Shown: positions 10,976-25,300 of the stretch, one piece after another
How positions within the stretch are numbered: the stretch's first letter is position 1
Layout: each line of letters starts with the position of its first letter
Origin: Trichoplax adhaerens
Lineage: Eukaryota; Placozoa; Uniplacotomia; Trichoplacea; Trichoplacidae
Direction of reading: 5' to 3'
NCBI RefSeq assembly: GCF_000150275.1
Contig: NW_002060944.1
Location: forward strand, 9,565,266-9,629,265
DNA length: 64,000 nt
Position numbers and translations under genes: made by a program
Notes under the pieces: model-generated
Told to the model about the DNA's origin: nothing
Seen by the model: only the letters and a program-made list of their open reading frames with translations
Database searches by the model: none

Positions 10976-13689
10976 CTAATATTATCACTATAGAAGATAT
11001 AATGAATTTTCTTTACGATACGACAACACTTGATCAAAAAGCATCGTTCAACCGCACGTATTTGTGTAAATAGATTGTTATATACGAATATATAGCAATG
11101 CTTTACTGTAAAATTATCAACATTTGTATTTGGCTTTATTGCAAGAAATTTTTACTTATTATATTCTATATATATAAAAAATATTGTAACACCATAACAT
11201 CAATATTTCTCAAGATCATTAGGCCATGATATTAATTTTCATTAAACTCTACGGAAATGTGCATGATATGTTCGTCTTAAATTCAAATTTTGGGTTTGAA
11301 TGTGACCCAGTAGATAATGCAACCAATTATAGATGAAATGTGTTGACTAGCAGATTTCAAGCTAGCTTACCTGTAATAAAGTATTGTAAGGACCATGTCT
11401 CGTTTTAAATATCATTTTTATTTGATTGCTGATATACTGAAACAGATGATTATCTTAACTAAACTATAAATACATACAAATTAGAAGTCAAGTTAGACTT
11501 TAATTCAATACTTCCTGATTAAACTGTTGCAAATTAAACAATAACTGACAATTATGGATCGCATACTCTTTGCAGTTAATAAATTAAAACCGGTAATTAA
11601 GGTTACAAACTGACAAAATCCCTCAGAGTCAAGCCAATGTAAGTAGGGAAAGATTCAAAATCTCATTCCGTATACATTAAATCTTTTATTACTCATGGTA
11701 GAACATGTTTACAAATTTAAATTTAGCATTGCTATGTTAAATAACAACCAAGCAATCAAAAAAATTAAGTTATAATAACCTAGCTACTGCCGTACTGCTA
11801 TTTGGAATCGTACCGCAGTATATTAATAGTTGCAAGAGTATATAGAGTATTTGGGCTGTCGCATCATTGGCCATACTCAACTAAAATGCTTTATTCTGTC
11901 AACTTACTGAAACAGAATTTTATTAAGGATAGTACTACTAAACTATCAGTATTAATATTGTAAAGTATAAATCTTATTATTTATAAACCAATATGTACTT
12001 AAACAGAGGTATGTCCTAACATAAGGCCTTTATCTACTTTGAAAGTCTTAATTTTCATTTCCATTACTTCAAAAAGATTATATAGTGAAAAATTTTACCA
12101 TCGTTGTATTTCTTCACCTTAATCTATAGAATATAGATTTAAACAATTTCTGATACTTGCTTTGATTTAGATGCATTACTTTATGTTTAGTAATACTTTG
12201 TTATAAAGAATTGAATTTAATGTGAACTTCTTTGTTGAAAAAATTTAATTAATAAAATAAAATGGGCACATTTAATAAGTTGCAAATATATTACTTTGAT
12301 ATTCAAGAAGAATCTGCGAAATGCAATTTTACAGTTATTATTTCAACAATTAGCGTACATTAAATTTACATAAGATCCAAGACTTTATGTGAAAGTACGC
12401 TTTAGTTGGTACTAAATATCTACAGAGTTACAAGGACTGGTTTATCATAGACTAAAAGTCTGAGACTTTCTTTGCTGGAAGCCTTAGGAAAAGCTAACTT
12501 CTTAATTATAATTTGCAAAGATCTTGGCAATACTAGTGTGGTACTTTATTAAACGAAACGGTAAGTACCATTCTAAGTAAGATGGATCACAAGAATAAAA
12601 GATCATTCCATCACCGAGTTTTGTATAGTGTACTCTCAGTGTATGCCAGGATCTTGCATCTGTGAAAATTGATATCCATTCGTATGGGTTGGCATGCTTA
12701 AAAATAATACGGCTACCTATTAGTTCTCATAATAAAGTTAAGGAACCTAGTTTGTGTGATATCTTTCTCTGCTAAGGAAATATCTTCTCAGTTTTACTTT
12801 GTCAATAACTTAAGCTACAAGAAGAAAAATTTTGTAATACTTTATTCCGCTGTCCTTCTTCTTTTGTCCTGTAGTGTTTCAGATCGCATTGTAAGCTCTT
12901 AACATATCTTTAAATATAGGTATATATTCTTCTTAATATAAATATCTTTTCAGTCCATTTCAACTATACTGAAATATAGCTTGTTAAGCTTATTTATTTA
13001 TAGCATCTACAGTCTTCGCAATTTTCCACAATCGTTTGCTATAACATAATCCATTATGGCATACCTTGCATCTAATTCTAAATTCCTCTTCTCTGTATGT
13101 GCTCTATCTTAAGGACTATAAATACTGATAATTTCTGTCACAGATTTATTAGTTGCACTCGTTAGTGTTAGTATCTGCATACGTTACCTACTACAGTTTA
13201 TACATTGATCTTTGAGCAATCGCTACACTATACGCAGTTGCAATCTACAATATAGTATTCATTTTTCTGATAAAACTCCTTATATAATTATGTTATCAAC
13301 TTGGTTCTACTCAAAACATCAAATATGCTAACAATGGCTTCTAGTAAGGTAAGCAATTTTAAGCTACATCCTGTACGACATAAGCTTTGCAGTCCATAAA
13401 GGTCCTAATACATTTTTATTATAAACTACAGCATCGCACTATCTAAGACTATTAGCAGTCACAAACAACCTAGATTTAATGAAGCTAGAACTGCACAATA
13501 CTGCTAATTTGGCTGCTGAGATACTGTAATATGCAAGCATTATCTAATAAAAGGCACAATAATTCACTTTCACATAAGATTAGTATCTAAGTCATTACGC
13601 ATTAAGTGCCGGCAATGATTTATTTGAATACCTTTATCTAATAAAGATGATTGAATTAAAATTTTTTCTATCTACTAGACAATTTACAG
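10976..13689. other. intergenic, nothing recognised
   Basis: AT-rich, mostly closed in all frames. An AATAAA near 11373 could belong to the IQCK-like transcript. No other gene or repeat is evident. Confidence 0.45.
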
Positions 13690-14240
13690 TATATATGTCT
13701 CTGTAGTTCAACACTATTCAAATACTAATATACTTAATGCGCCATATATCAATCAAAATTTTACGGACTATGCAGTTATACTAAATAACGTAGTGTAACA
13801 ATGCTGAATTGTGGCATGCAAATTCAATTTATAAATATCTCTTTAGTTCACTGTTACGCTAATACTAGCCCTACAACCCGTCACTTTGCTGTGTTAGCAT
13901 GAGCCTAGTCTTGCTTGAAACTTGACATGATCTGCAACATCTTTATTTATAATATCACTTTTAACCTGTTAAAGTATATTACAGTGTTCTATATATACCT
14001 TACAGTCTTACAGTTGCCAAGCCTGCGGTATAACATATTGCAGTTACAGTAGTAGAGCCTGTTGCCTTAGTGTAAATGTCGTGGTTTAAGTAACATAAGT
14101 AATTATTTACGACAAAACTAGGTCGTAACAACATGTCATTCAATATTTTATGTACTAATCAGTTATACTTAATAATACATTATAACAATGCTCTAATGTG
14201 GCTTACAAAATTAATTTATAAATATCTCTGTAGTTCACCA
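13690..14240. repeat. diverged direct repeats, spacing about 386 bp
   Basis: TAACAATGCT..TTATAAATATCTCT(T/G)TAGTTCA occurs at 13797-13850 and 14183-14236. A further TCTCTGTAGTTCA lies near 13699. The blocks share flanking TTATACTAAATAA-like sequence, so this looks like a decayed tandem array or a mobile-element remnant. Confidence 0.5.
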
Positions 14241-14324
14241 TCTAAAGACGAATAGATCTAATATACTACATATCTGTAGTGCCGCGTAAATTTTAAGGTT
14301 CCTTCAGTATTAACTAATTAAGTA

Positions 14325-15280
14325 ATACTCTAGTGATAAGTACTTGGTATTATAGAAATAATAGTAATCCGTATGGCGATTCTGCAGTCCTAAGTACTTA
14401 TCAGGATAATTATCCGGTTTATCTTAGCCAGGTGTCTTTTAAACAACGTTCTGTATTAAAACAGCACCCTCATACGAAATTGGCAACGGGAATAATCAAT
14501 AATTACGAATTATTTGGAGTTCAGAATTTTGTCACGATCCAATGGTGTACCAATACTGTCTCACTTTGACTCACTTACGATAGTTACTCCACAAAAGAGA
14601 GCAGTGTTAATCTGCAATAAAACTTATCGAAATCTTATGCAGAACCATGGTACTCTGCAATACTTATTTAAACTAGGGCAGGTTCCTGCGGTAAAATATA
14701 ATAGGACATTGTTACGAGCTAGGAATAGACCTAGCTTGCAACAAGGATTGAAAGAGTGATTTCTACCCTTTGTTACTGTTAGTTGGAATACCAGACAATT
14801 GGTATTCCAAGGCAGATAAGGTTTAAGACAGGGAGACCTTCAAGACTTACTAGAAAATCACAATCTAATTTATTGTCGGCGAACTCGCCGTTTATATAGG
14901 TTTCCCACCTAAAACCAGTTTAGCTACACAAATGACCTCGTCTATTAGAAATTAACCAAATTAATGCTCTAAAGAAATTCTATCTGCACAGATTAGGTAC
15001 AGTCTAATTCTATTAAATTTACTATAATAGCATTAAAAAAATCAACGGTTATTAATAGTTTTACATATACATATAAAGCTATCCCACTAAGACATTTCCT
15101 CTAAAATTAGCAATTGTACTTTGAACCTTAATAACTATGGAGGTGATAGAAATGATCCATTTTAGATGGTTGGCAATTACTATTTTAGTCTATGTAATCC
15201 TAAATTAAGGATATTAACTGTTAACCACTAAAATTACAATTAAGGAGACCGTAAAAGATTTCTGAGATCTAAACATATAT
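14325..15280 (+). repeat. dispersed repeat copy 1 with broken coding-like segments
   Basis: From about 14690 to 15270 this segment aligns by eye with 59770-60270 over a long series of shared blocks, such as TTACGAGCTAGGAATA, ACCAGTTTA, CACCTCGTC-type, AATGCTCTAAA, GCTATCCCA and ATTACTATTTTAGT. The left part (14333-14759) has two overlapping open stretches in different frames: one ends at 14569 and the other holds NKTYRNLMQNHGTLQYLFK. This suggests a frameshifted ancestral frame. I do not recognise the protein. It ends next to a solo LTR. Confidence 0.55.
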
Positions 15281-15285
15281 AGAAC

Positions 15286-15915
15286 TGTTACAGTGTTATA
15301 TACTGTATTAGAGTAGAAATATCTATGCTAGGATAATTCTGTTAGACTATCCTTATTTAGTTAACTTATAATTTGGATATACTGTGTTTTAATATAGCAC
15401 TGACTTTTTATGACAGTGACACTTATACACATACTGAAATTAATAGTTATAATAGGGAATGCAAATCATCTACTTACAGTTCGAATCATTGTGATTGTAA
15501 CTTACTTATGGTAGACTGTAAATTATCATGGAAATGTTCCGTGATAGGGCATATCGTAATCTGACTATTCTGTATTAGTCATTACATGTCTATATTCGTA
15601 AATACTGTTGTCTGCATTTAGGGAGCAGTAGCTAAAAATAATATCTAATTCAGTAAATGATTCTAATGTTAATTGTATTAACTATGACTCATGAACTATT
15701 GAGGAGTAGTATATAAATGCAGTATATCGTGAAATAAAGAGAATTCCCCAACTTAGTGTTTAACGTAAAATACGAGGCGTTTAAGTCTTTGTGTAGTCTG
15801 CTAGTAGAGCAAAAGTGTTTGTGATAGTGCAGATATCGTTCCTTGATACGTGGTTCAAGGAATTGACTTATTGATCGTATATTGCGTTATCTTGTTGCAA
15901 AGCTGTTTTGTGACA
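15286..15915 (+). mobile_element. solo LTR, family 1, full length (630 bp)
   Basis: Starts TGTTACAGTG and ends TTTTGTGACA, with the near-inverted TGT.ACA ends typical of retrotransposon LTRs. It is flanked by a perfect 5-bp target-site duplication, AGAAC at 15281-15285 and 15916-15920. Inside are a TATA-like ATATAAAT near 15711 and an AATAAA at 15733. No internal retroelement genes lie beside it, so it is a solo LTR left by recombination. Confidence 0.92.
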
Positions 15916-15920
15916 AGAAC

Positions 15921-18900
15921 GTAACATGAAAATTAAGTATACGTCGAAGATTACTTTCGTGGCAGACATGAAGACAGGTGTAGCAAACAGCATCATTTAA
16001 ATAAAATAAATCAATAATATAATTGATTAAAAGAATAGAAAAATTAGTTAGTAAACAAATCAAATTAAAAATAGTAATCAACTGTAATTAGGACAATAAT
16101 ATAAATAGGTAAGAAGCCGAGAGTACGCCTCTATCTCGAAGTTAGGAAATGAAGATTTAATAAAAAGAAAATAATTATGTGACCGCTGCGCATATGTAAT
16201 TTAATGTCTATACTAAATATACCTAATAAATTACGAATAAGATGAAAAGAAAACGTAATCCAAAAACTTGGAGTTATTTATAATTATGTCTACGAAATTG
16301 TTTTAAATGAAGAGAAGATATTATAAGAAGAAATGTTCATTCTATAATTACGAATAGGACAAACCTGTACTTACGCTTTGAAAGCCAATTATTTTCTCTT
16401 AGTCTAGAAAAGACGATAAAATTCTACTAATATGCTTATGCTTTATATTTTCTATCAATAAGACTAGTGTATCAATGTCTATTGATTATAGTGTCTATTT
16501 TTCGTCCTTAATTATTTTAAGCTGTGTATCTTGAATGCCACGCCTTCTAATATAATGATAATATTGTAAAAGACTAAAAGCTCTAGTACCCATTGCTTTC
16601 TGTATTCGAAAGACTCATCTTGCAACGTAAAGGCAATTTTTAGTTATGCTAGAGCCTAAAAGAATATTGCTGTAGGAATACTCGGTATTTAAAAGTAATT
16701 GTAAGATCACCAAAGATTGTTCGATATCATAGGAAGGCAAATTCATGGATGAAGCTTTTTTTGCTTTTGTAAAGGATAATAGATTAAAACAAGTAAATTC
16801 CTATTCTAGTAATAACCAAATAGCTGTTATTAACTCTGTTAAGATAGTGCATTCGTGAAAACATCAACCGAGTCATGGGACCCTTTAATACTAGTTTTCT
16901 TTTAACAAGGCAATTCCAATACGCAGTAAAATTAATTTTTATTAAATTCAATATATTTTATTTCTTACACAATTTCCTAAATACAAAATTAGCGATAATA
17001 ATGCTATATCAGTATTCCTTTAAAGAATTTGGCAGTTTATGTGAAGAAAAATTGGTTATTTACTATTAACCTAAGATAAACGCAATAAAGCCTCAGTGAA
17101 TCAAAATGCTCGTAAAAACTATAAATTTAGTTTGACTCTTGTGCGCACATACATAGAAAAAGCTTTCAAAATATATAATTTTTTAGTAAAGAAATATCTT
17201 ACTAGATAAAGTAGCCAGATAAAATGTATTATCATGATTATTGATCTTCTTATAAGGATACTAACATTATCTGCAATTGAATTACTTTACATACATGCCA
17301 GCTATTAGTACACTGGATGACTTCTACAAGATTGATGATGATGAAGATATCAATCATATCGATTTGTTACATCATTTTGCAATTTAACCTTTTACAAGCA
17401 TCAGGTATGAATAACATCTTTTACTTATAGTTCATTATTCAGAATTCTATTGATTACATAGAGAAATAGCGTAAATTAGCTTTTTGTTAGATATCATTAT
17501 AAGATATTATTCGTAACTTGCATACTCAGAAAAGCTACGGTAAAAGGAGTATATTAGAGCTTAAATATTTTTACGTGAATTTATAGTGCTATTGATATGT
17601 TCTGAATTAATAATGCTAGAAGAGATTAATAGACTTATTCTAATAAAACCCTGAGTTATTAGTTTGAGATTGTGCTGTAATGATAAATTACTACATACGT
17701 GCGTTGTTGTACTTTATTAATTACTTTATGAAATTTCTAATTGGTAATATGATACTGTACAATCAATTGAAATGAAGTATCTTTTCATTTACCGCTTGGA
17801 GCGAGCTGCGTTCAAGATTTCATTTTGACTTCATTTCATCTCTTACGTGTATCTTCAGTCAAGTAAAATTTCTTTTTCTGTTAAAGTGGAACTTTAGTAT
17901 CAATTACAAATCTAGAGTACTGATAGCTCAAATCTGCATTGCAAGGCTCCATTTTTGCATTACTCTCAATAATATAGTCATAGTTGTGTGTATACATAAC
18001 TAGTTTGAATGAATAAGTAATCTTGGTTCCCAACACTATCTGCCATTATTTACTTCGTAGGAAATATTAGTTTCGTTTAGAGGGTAAGATATATCCATTC
18101 TATTGAAAATATATAAGTCCAGGATCAAATATCGCCTCCATTATGAAACAGATGGTAGAATTACCCTAGACGTTTTAAAGCAACAATAGTAAAGTCTGCA
18201 AAAAGTGAAAATCAAAATTAAAGTAATAAATACCATAAAGTAAAAGTACTTTCGAATCGTAAAATTATGATGTGGTTTTGAAGCGTTACATTATTAACAT
18301 CACAAGTGAAAAGGGGCTAGCAGGGATCAATAGTATCAAGTAATAACACATTATTTTATGTAACTTTCTTATTATTGACACATAAAATCGTTCTTGTGCT
18401 CTAGTTTCAGAGTTTTGCTAATTTAATCGCTTAGTTGCAGTATTTTGCATGTATAACGAAGTGATACTTTTGATAATAGACTTATAATCCTTCGATATTA
18501 GTAGGCATTATTACTAGCAAGTTAAGAGGCTACGAGCAGTTTCTCATCATCCTTCTGAAAATCTTTCAATAATGATTAATTGTAAGCGTACTTAAATCGA
18601 TGTGCCAATTAAAATCGGCGGCAATTGCTAACTTTATATACGCGTACATGATGAAAAGGATGCATTACATTTACAGAACCTAACACCGAACTCCTAAGGC
18701 TAAAATTTTGATTAAATATTAAACCAGTTATCAAATTCTGATGTTCATATACAAACGTAATATTGAAAAGTTGTCTCGCTTTTACTGTATCAGCATAATT
18801 ATGGTTATTTTGTCATTCTAGGGTCAGCTTTCGCTATATCCTTACTTAATGAAAGTTAATTATTACCAAAGATAAATCCTAGTACAAATAGATAAGGAAT

Positions 18901-19275
18901 TTATGCTTGATATTATAGATTTACATATTGATTCTCGATATCTATTCACACTTTGGTGTTGATTACCTCTAAGATTAGCCGTGTATCTATAGCAGATACT
19001 TCACTGCTTATAGTTCTCACTAAGCAATTATGAAGCGCGCGATAGTTATGTATTGCAATCTAATATTTAGATAGCAGTTCTGTCATACGATATGTCAGTA
19101 GAAATTTTCGAATTGCCGTAGTTATACCCGTATGCTGTATAAAATTTGATCAAATGGGCTGCTATTAACATTCCTTAGTATTTTAGCACACTCCTTTAAA
19201 TAAAACAATATAAATTGAACGTCAGTATATTTAATGTCAATAAAATAACTAAGTTTAAGTTAATCAATCTACCTA
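15921..19275. other. upstream region of the LRR-GPCR locus
   Basis: It should hold the promoter and the first (signal-peptide) exon of the receptor gene, but I could not identify either. The open stretches at 15887-16081 (minus) and 16875-17069 (plus) show no family features. I looked for an LDL-receptor class A module, common upstream in relaxin-type receptors, and found none. Confidence 0.45.
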
Positions 19276-19391
19276 GAGCCGCAATGTCCTCAAGAATGCC
19301 GTTGTCGAAGCAGAACCACCATAACTTGCTGCAATTCACTCATCGTCAAATTTCCAGTCACAAATATACCTATGGTTAATGTTACTGAATT
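19276..19391 (+). CDS. LRRNT (N-terminal cap) exon of the LRR-GPCR
   Basis: Reads QCPQECRCRSRTTITCC then a stretch ending NVTEL. The spacing C-P-x-x-C-x-C followed by further Cys is the LRR N-terminal capping module, which precedes the first repeat in extracellular LRR proteins. The donor is GTACGT at 19392, phase 2. The 5' border is either 19276 (after CCTAG, phase 1) or 19278 (after AGAG, phase 0), and the upstream exon that would decide this is not identified. Confidence 0.75.
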
Positions 19392-22300
19392 GTACGTACA
19401 TAGCAATATCTTTTGGAGTACTTCCTTTAAATAATTAATATATCGCAATTAGCATGGATAGCTTTTTTATGTTTCTTATTTATTTCACAAAAGTGAGGAT
19501 CCTAACCAATAAACAACGCTCCTTAAATTCAGTAACCTTAACGTTCTAATTTCTAATTGGCAAATTATTTACTATGCAATTTATGTTACGGCAAAGAAAT
19601 ATTTCTACAACAAGAATTCGAAGAATCCAGGATAATGATCTATATAACTATCCAAATCTGATGATATTGTAAGGAAATCAACAATTATCATATTACCATC
19701 CACTTACGTACAATCTGTGCAATTTGCGTACTATTCATTTAGCTAATGAAAAGAAAATGATATTAACCTACTATTTTATTATTTTAGAAAATTATCACAT
19801 AATAAAATTGAACGCATTAATGACAAAGCTTTCGCAAACTTTACAAAGCTGCGATCAATGTGAGCAATTTTGAGATAACATGCTTGAATATTCCTTATAA
19901 CTTAGAAGTTGGTTTCCTTTTATTTATAATGTCGCAATAATCTATGATATTAAACTGTAGAGCAGCAAAGTATTAAATAGTAAATTTTTTTGCTATATTA
20001 AGCACAGCATCCTTCAGATTTTAAACCGTTATCATCCAAAAATACGTAACTAATTGATTACAATCTACCTAGTTGTAACATAACAGACAAATGTTGCCGT
20101 TTTAATTGTAGCTGCAAATGCAAAAGGCACGAGTAAATCAACCAGTAAACTTAAGATAACTAAGTAAATACTTTCTAAGCTCTTAAGGGCTAGAGCGGAG
20201 TAACGAGTAATAATATCTTCGTTTCGTTAGTTAATGAACATATATCCTAATTTTTCAACAATACTTTCGAAATTTTTGGCACATACTATATTAATTAATC
20301 ATTAGACAGCTGTATGAGTTAATCTGCTTTCATTTTTGCATTAATATCTGTACTGTAAATTGATGCAGGTGGCTGTTAGGAAATTTGCTGCATTATTTAA
20401 GCTCCGTACGAATATTTCAAGGGTTATCAAACTTGAAATACTTGTAAGCAACATGTATTGTAATCATAGGTCTCAAAAATGAATAGTTGTATTTCTATTT
20501 TTATACCGGCAATAAATGAGTAAGCTTAGACTAGACATAATGACAGAAATTTCTATGACCTTTGTAAAGTGATGGTAGTATTAGTCAGCCACTGGTTCAA
20601 TTGTAAATTTGTATTAGAAACATAATCTTACACTGTTCCTGAACATTTGACTACTACTAATTTACGATAATACTAAGTTCTCATCTTACGATAAAGTAAT
20701 ACAAGCAGCACCTAGGAGATATTAAACTATAGCGTTAAAACTTTACTGCCCTACGATGATACTAAGAAACTCATGTTACCGTAAAGTATTACTAGCAGCA
20801 TCTAGAAGATATAGGACTTTATCGTTAAACCTGTAAATCATAAAGAAGGCTTAATATTCATTTACCTGCTTCGAGTAAAAAATATATGACAAGAAATTTA
20901 ATTGTGATTAATTAGATATTTAAATGATAATAAGATGGAAAAGATTGCGGACGGAGTGTTTGCGGATTTGGGTAATCTAGAAACGCTGTAAGTTGTTATA
21001 ACACGATGTTATGTTCCATTGATAAATTTATTGCAATTTGTGAATAGTGTTCTTTGATACTTAAAGCCATCATCATCCTATGCTGTAACCTGCATATTTT
21101 ATTCTTGTACTATATGTATATGTATACCATATTATTTGTGAAATAATTGCTTAAATCATATCATGTATACTTGTTACAGAGATTTGTCTGGGAATTTACT
21201 AAAGGTTCTAGCTTCTCCAAGGATGCTCGGGGGATTATCGAATTTGACTGAGCTGTAAGCAAGACATACATTTACATACAAAAACGAGCCATATAGCCCC
21301 AAAATCACTTTGAGTAGCTTCTTAATTATAGATTGCATGCTTTAAATTTATCTGTTACTGCCATGTATAGTTACTGTATAATTAATTATGACAATTATCA
21401 TGGACTTGTCTATTCAGGCCGACAGTTAAGAGATTTATAATATTTAGAAAAATCGGATTAATTTTGTTTATAAGAAAACTATACACAATGTTTTTGCTAT
21501 TTTGAATAATGTTAAAGTCATACATGTGTATAATATGAATAATCCTTATAAGAAATGTATGTATAATGATAATAAATTTTTAGCGATGATCTAATTAAAT
21601 CTAGATACCTTCATAAAAGTAAGATTGAGAAGATTGGGGATGAAGTTTTTGCAAGTTTACCTAAATTACAAATATTGTAAGTTCTGGCAAGGGATATCAG
21701 AAATTGTTACTTGAACACGTTATATTTTAAGTTTTAGAGTTTACCGAAGAATATTAAAGAAAAGTCTTTGTAATAGTTTATAAATATGTTTATCGTTTCT
21801 TTTCCGAAAAAGTAATTAAAATGCATTAATGCTTATAACTAACTGATGTAGATGGCTTAATGAAAATTTGTTGAGTGCATTAGCTACTCTAAAAATCTTC
21901 AAAGGATTGAAAAGTTTGAAAACATTGTAAGTGAGAGAAACTTTAATTTCCGGAAATAAGCATTTGATTAAAGAAAGATTAAGATGCTTGATAGTCATTG
22001 GTTAAAATAAATTAATATTTAGTATTTCACGTCTTCTATGTGCAACGCTATTGCATTATAACAAGTACATTAAAATACAGGTGTAGAAATAACCTTTTAA
22101 TAACATGCAATTGAAAATCATTTTCCGTTTTAGATACTTAGGCAACAATAAAATACAGAGAATTAGCGATGGAGTATTTGCTGGTCTAAATAGTTTACGG
22201 ACACTGTAAGTTATTACATGGTTACTTCAATACTAATGAAAGAACATTAAATTGCAATTTAAGGTGCACAGTGCAGCATAGCTTCATCAGTTTATGTAAT

Positions 22301-25300
22301 TGCTGTAATAGTATGCTCTGAGTACACTTAGTTCATCTGGCTATGTAGAATTGCTTTTGAATGATTTTATACTAATAATTGATGTAGAAAATTAAATGGA
22401 AATTTATTGACTGCTTTAACCTCCCTAAAACTATTCAAAGGACTATCAAATTTGGAATCACTGTAAGTTTTAAATAATTTAGGCGTACATTTAAAAATTA
22501 TTAGTGCCAGTATATTACTTAAAATAAACATTAGATAATTTAATTAAACAGACCTTTCGAAACTACTTGAGTATTACTGATATCTAGTGCTTCTGCGCTA
22601 TGGCTCTCTTATATGAATTCCTGGTATTTATATTTCATTCTACAGTGAAGAGCTGATGAAAAGTAATAAGTTATTATTTTGCAATATATTAGAGATATCA
22701 TTAAAATAAAAGTATCGACTTGTCACAACCCTCACTTGTGGCAAAGGAAAGTAAAGAACTCTAGTGTAGTTACTTAAAACTTGGGCTATTTCTCCCAGTA
22801 CTTTCAGTTTCTATGAGAGAAGTATTTGAGAACTCGATTTCTCGGCTGATCTCCACAGACAACTGACTAATTATTACACTATTCTTCACGATATGAGTCT
22901 TGTCGTTTCTTGAGCAATTACTAACTTTATTCTACAACACACGCGCTTAAATAGGTTTCTACAGTGAATTCCAATATTAACGAGTGAGAATTCATGCTTT
23001 ACAAGTTACATTAATTAGTATAATACCATTACTAAATATACATGTCGATATTCTCAGACTTAGATAGCTACAAGCTATCAGGTGTTAAAACGCTTAAACT
23101 TCGTCCATATACGGCTCAATTTTTAGAGATTAACACACCTAATAAACCTACAGTAAATTAACTGCTAACAACTTCTTTTTTTATCTCATTTCTACCATCC
23201 TATTATCAGCTACAAGCGCATTAAACATAGCACATAACCTTATATTATCTATTCAGAAGCATTCATTAATCAACAGTTACTTAATTAGTAACGGCGTACC
23301 GTGACGCACGACTAAATTACGTTAGTTGCGATGGTCTTGCTCACCACCTCTAAGTAGTTATACACACGTCAAGTTTTACATTTGAGTGACTAGTATTCTT
23401 GTAAAATTACTTGTCAGTCCATGATTTCTAGTATCTGTTACTCTAAAAGCTTTCTTCTGTATTTGGTAGAAAACCAGTAGTAGAATCTATTCTTATAAAT
23501 CCTTTTGTGATTTAAACATTGAGTATACTTAATGGAACAAGTTTATTAAAATTTTTATACATTATTAATGTGGCACTATTGGTAAAAATATAGAAAAAAG
23601 TACTAATTGCATGAAACATTAAAATATATCAACTTAGAGAATTGTAAATGTTATGTTTCGAAAGGTTGAGAGTTCGGTAGTAGTCGCAATAAAGTACAAA
23701 AGAATGGTTAATGGAAGAGTAATCTTTATTGAGCTAGTATAAGACAATAATCGAGTAAGATTATCGTGCGAGTAACGACATGACTACTCGAATAACTATA
23801 GTAGTGCAGGATAGGTAAAGCGTGCAAGCTTACCGTGTAACTACCAGAACTAACTAATGAGATAGGCGAAAGAAGATAGTTTTTATAATGTTAAGAGCAT
23901 AGCAGGAGGAAATTACTTATAGCCACGAATGATTCTTAATAATATGTTACTTCTATGCAAGGGTTATGCTACGGTATAATCTAGCTAGAGTCTAAGAGAT
24001 TTCCACAGTTTAAATTATTAAATATAAATTAAGCATATTTAGAGTTATGTCACAGTCTAGTGGAAATTAATGTTTTACTAAAATTGGACTATACCGTACT
24101 TAGAAGTAAACACTACTGTAAATTCTATCTTTCATTTCTTAGAGATTTGTATCAAAATAAAATTGAAACGATTGGAGATAGAATTTTCGCAACTATGCCA
24201 AAGCTAAAAAGCCTGTAAGTTATCATAAAAGAAGAGCAATTGTGTATCGACCATTTTGTCTTGAGAAAGATTGGAACATAAGTAGATAATATGATTTGAT
24301 TATATTTTTCCTTGATTAAATACTTGTTTTATTGATATTGTCCGTTCACTCTCTTTTTCAGTCTACAAACAGATTTCTAATCAATTTGCTGGATTTTACT
24401 TAAATTTGCTGTTATAACTTTATTCACAGCAGACTTATCAATAACTCAAAAATTTTTATTTATGAACAATTCCTTATTGTTCTACGGACAAATTTCTAAT
24501 CATAACCTAAAATTTTACATGAACTAGTTATACCTCAATTCATAACTTAACTAATCAATCGCTCAAGTATATTTATGTTTGGAATAATTCGTTATTCTTC
24601 ATTTTTCGAATAAATTCATGCAAATGGCGAATTTAGGAAATTATATAAGAATTCACTCAGTTCTTTAACTTATCCGAGAATATTTGAGGGATTATCAAAC
24701 TTGGAAACACTGTAAGCTATTCTATTGTACATATTGAAATATAAATACTTTTAGTTTTATAATATTATATTGTAGGTATAAAATTGCTATCAAGTGATAG
24801 TAAAAGGGGCTTAAAGTTACGGAATTATCTTTTACACTTTAAGAGACTTAGAAAGCAGCAAGATTCAAAGGATTGGTGATAGAATTTTTGCAGGCTTACA
24901 AAATTTGACAAAATTGTAGGTTTTCACGAGATACAATAATTCTGTTTTAATTCTTATTGCATAGCCTTTAAAATCTTTTCTTCTAAGATATTATTGATGA
25001 TAAGTTATGATGAAGTATTTAAATCAATCAATTGAAGATTCATAATTTTAAGTAACAATTTATTAATGATTATTCCAGATCCTTAAATGGAAATTTGTTG
25101 GACTCTATATGTTCTTCACATATATTCAAAGAGCTATACAAATTAAAATATTTGTAAGCTGCCTAGTATTATGATCTTTAAAGCGTTATAAGTGCTTACT
25201 TGGGCTTTAGAGCTTCGGCTATAATAAATCAAAAGAATTTTTCATTGCTAATTAAATTGTAACAATGCATCATAAGGTATAAGTATCTCCAGATACTTCG

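Noticed and set aside
15373-15564. 63-codon open frame
   Set aside because: Falls inside the solo LTR and is not open in the other LTR copies as a protein of any family.
15921-19275. LDL-receptor class A module or signal-peptide exon for the LRR-GPCR
   Set aside because: No cysteine and Asp/Glu pattern of an LDLa module and no convincing signal-peptide exon found in this stretch.
21816-21998. Minus-strand open frame over an LRR exon
   Set aside because: Antisense of the B-type exon 21852-21926.
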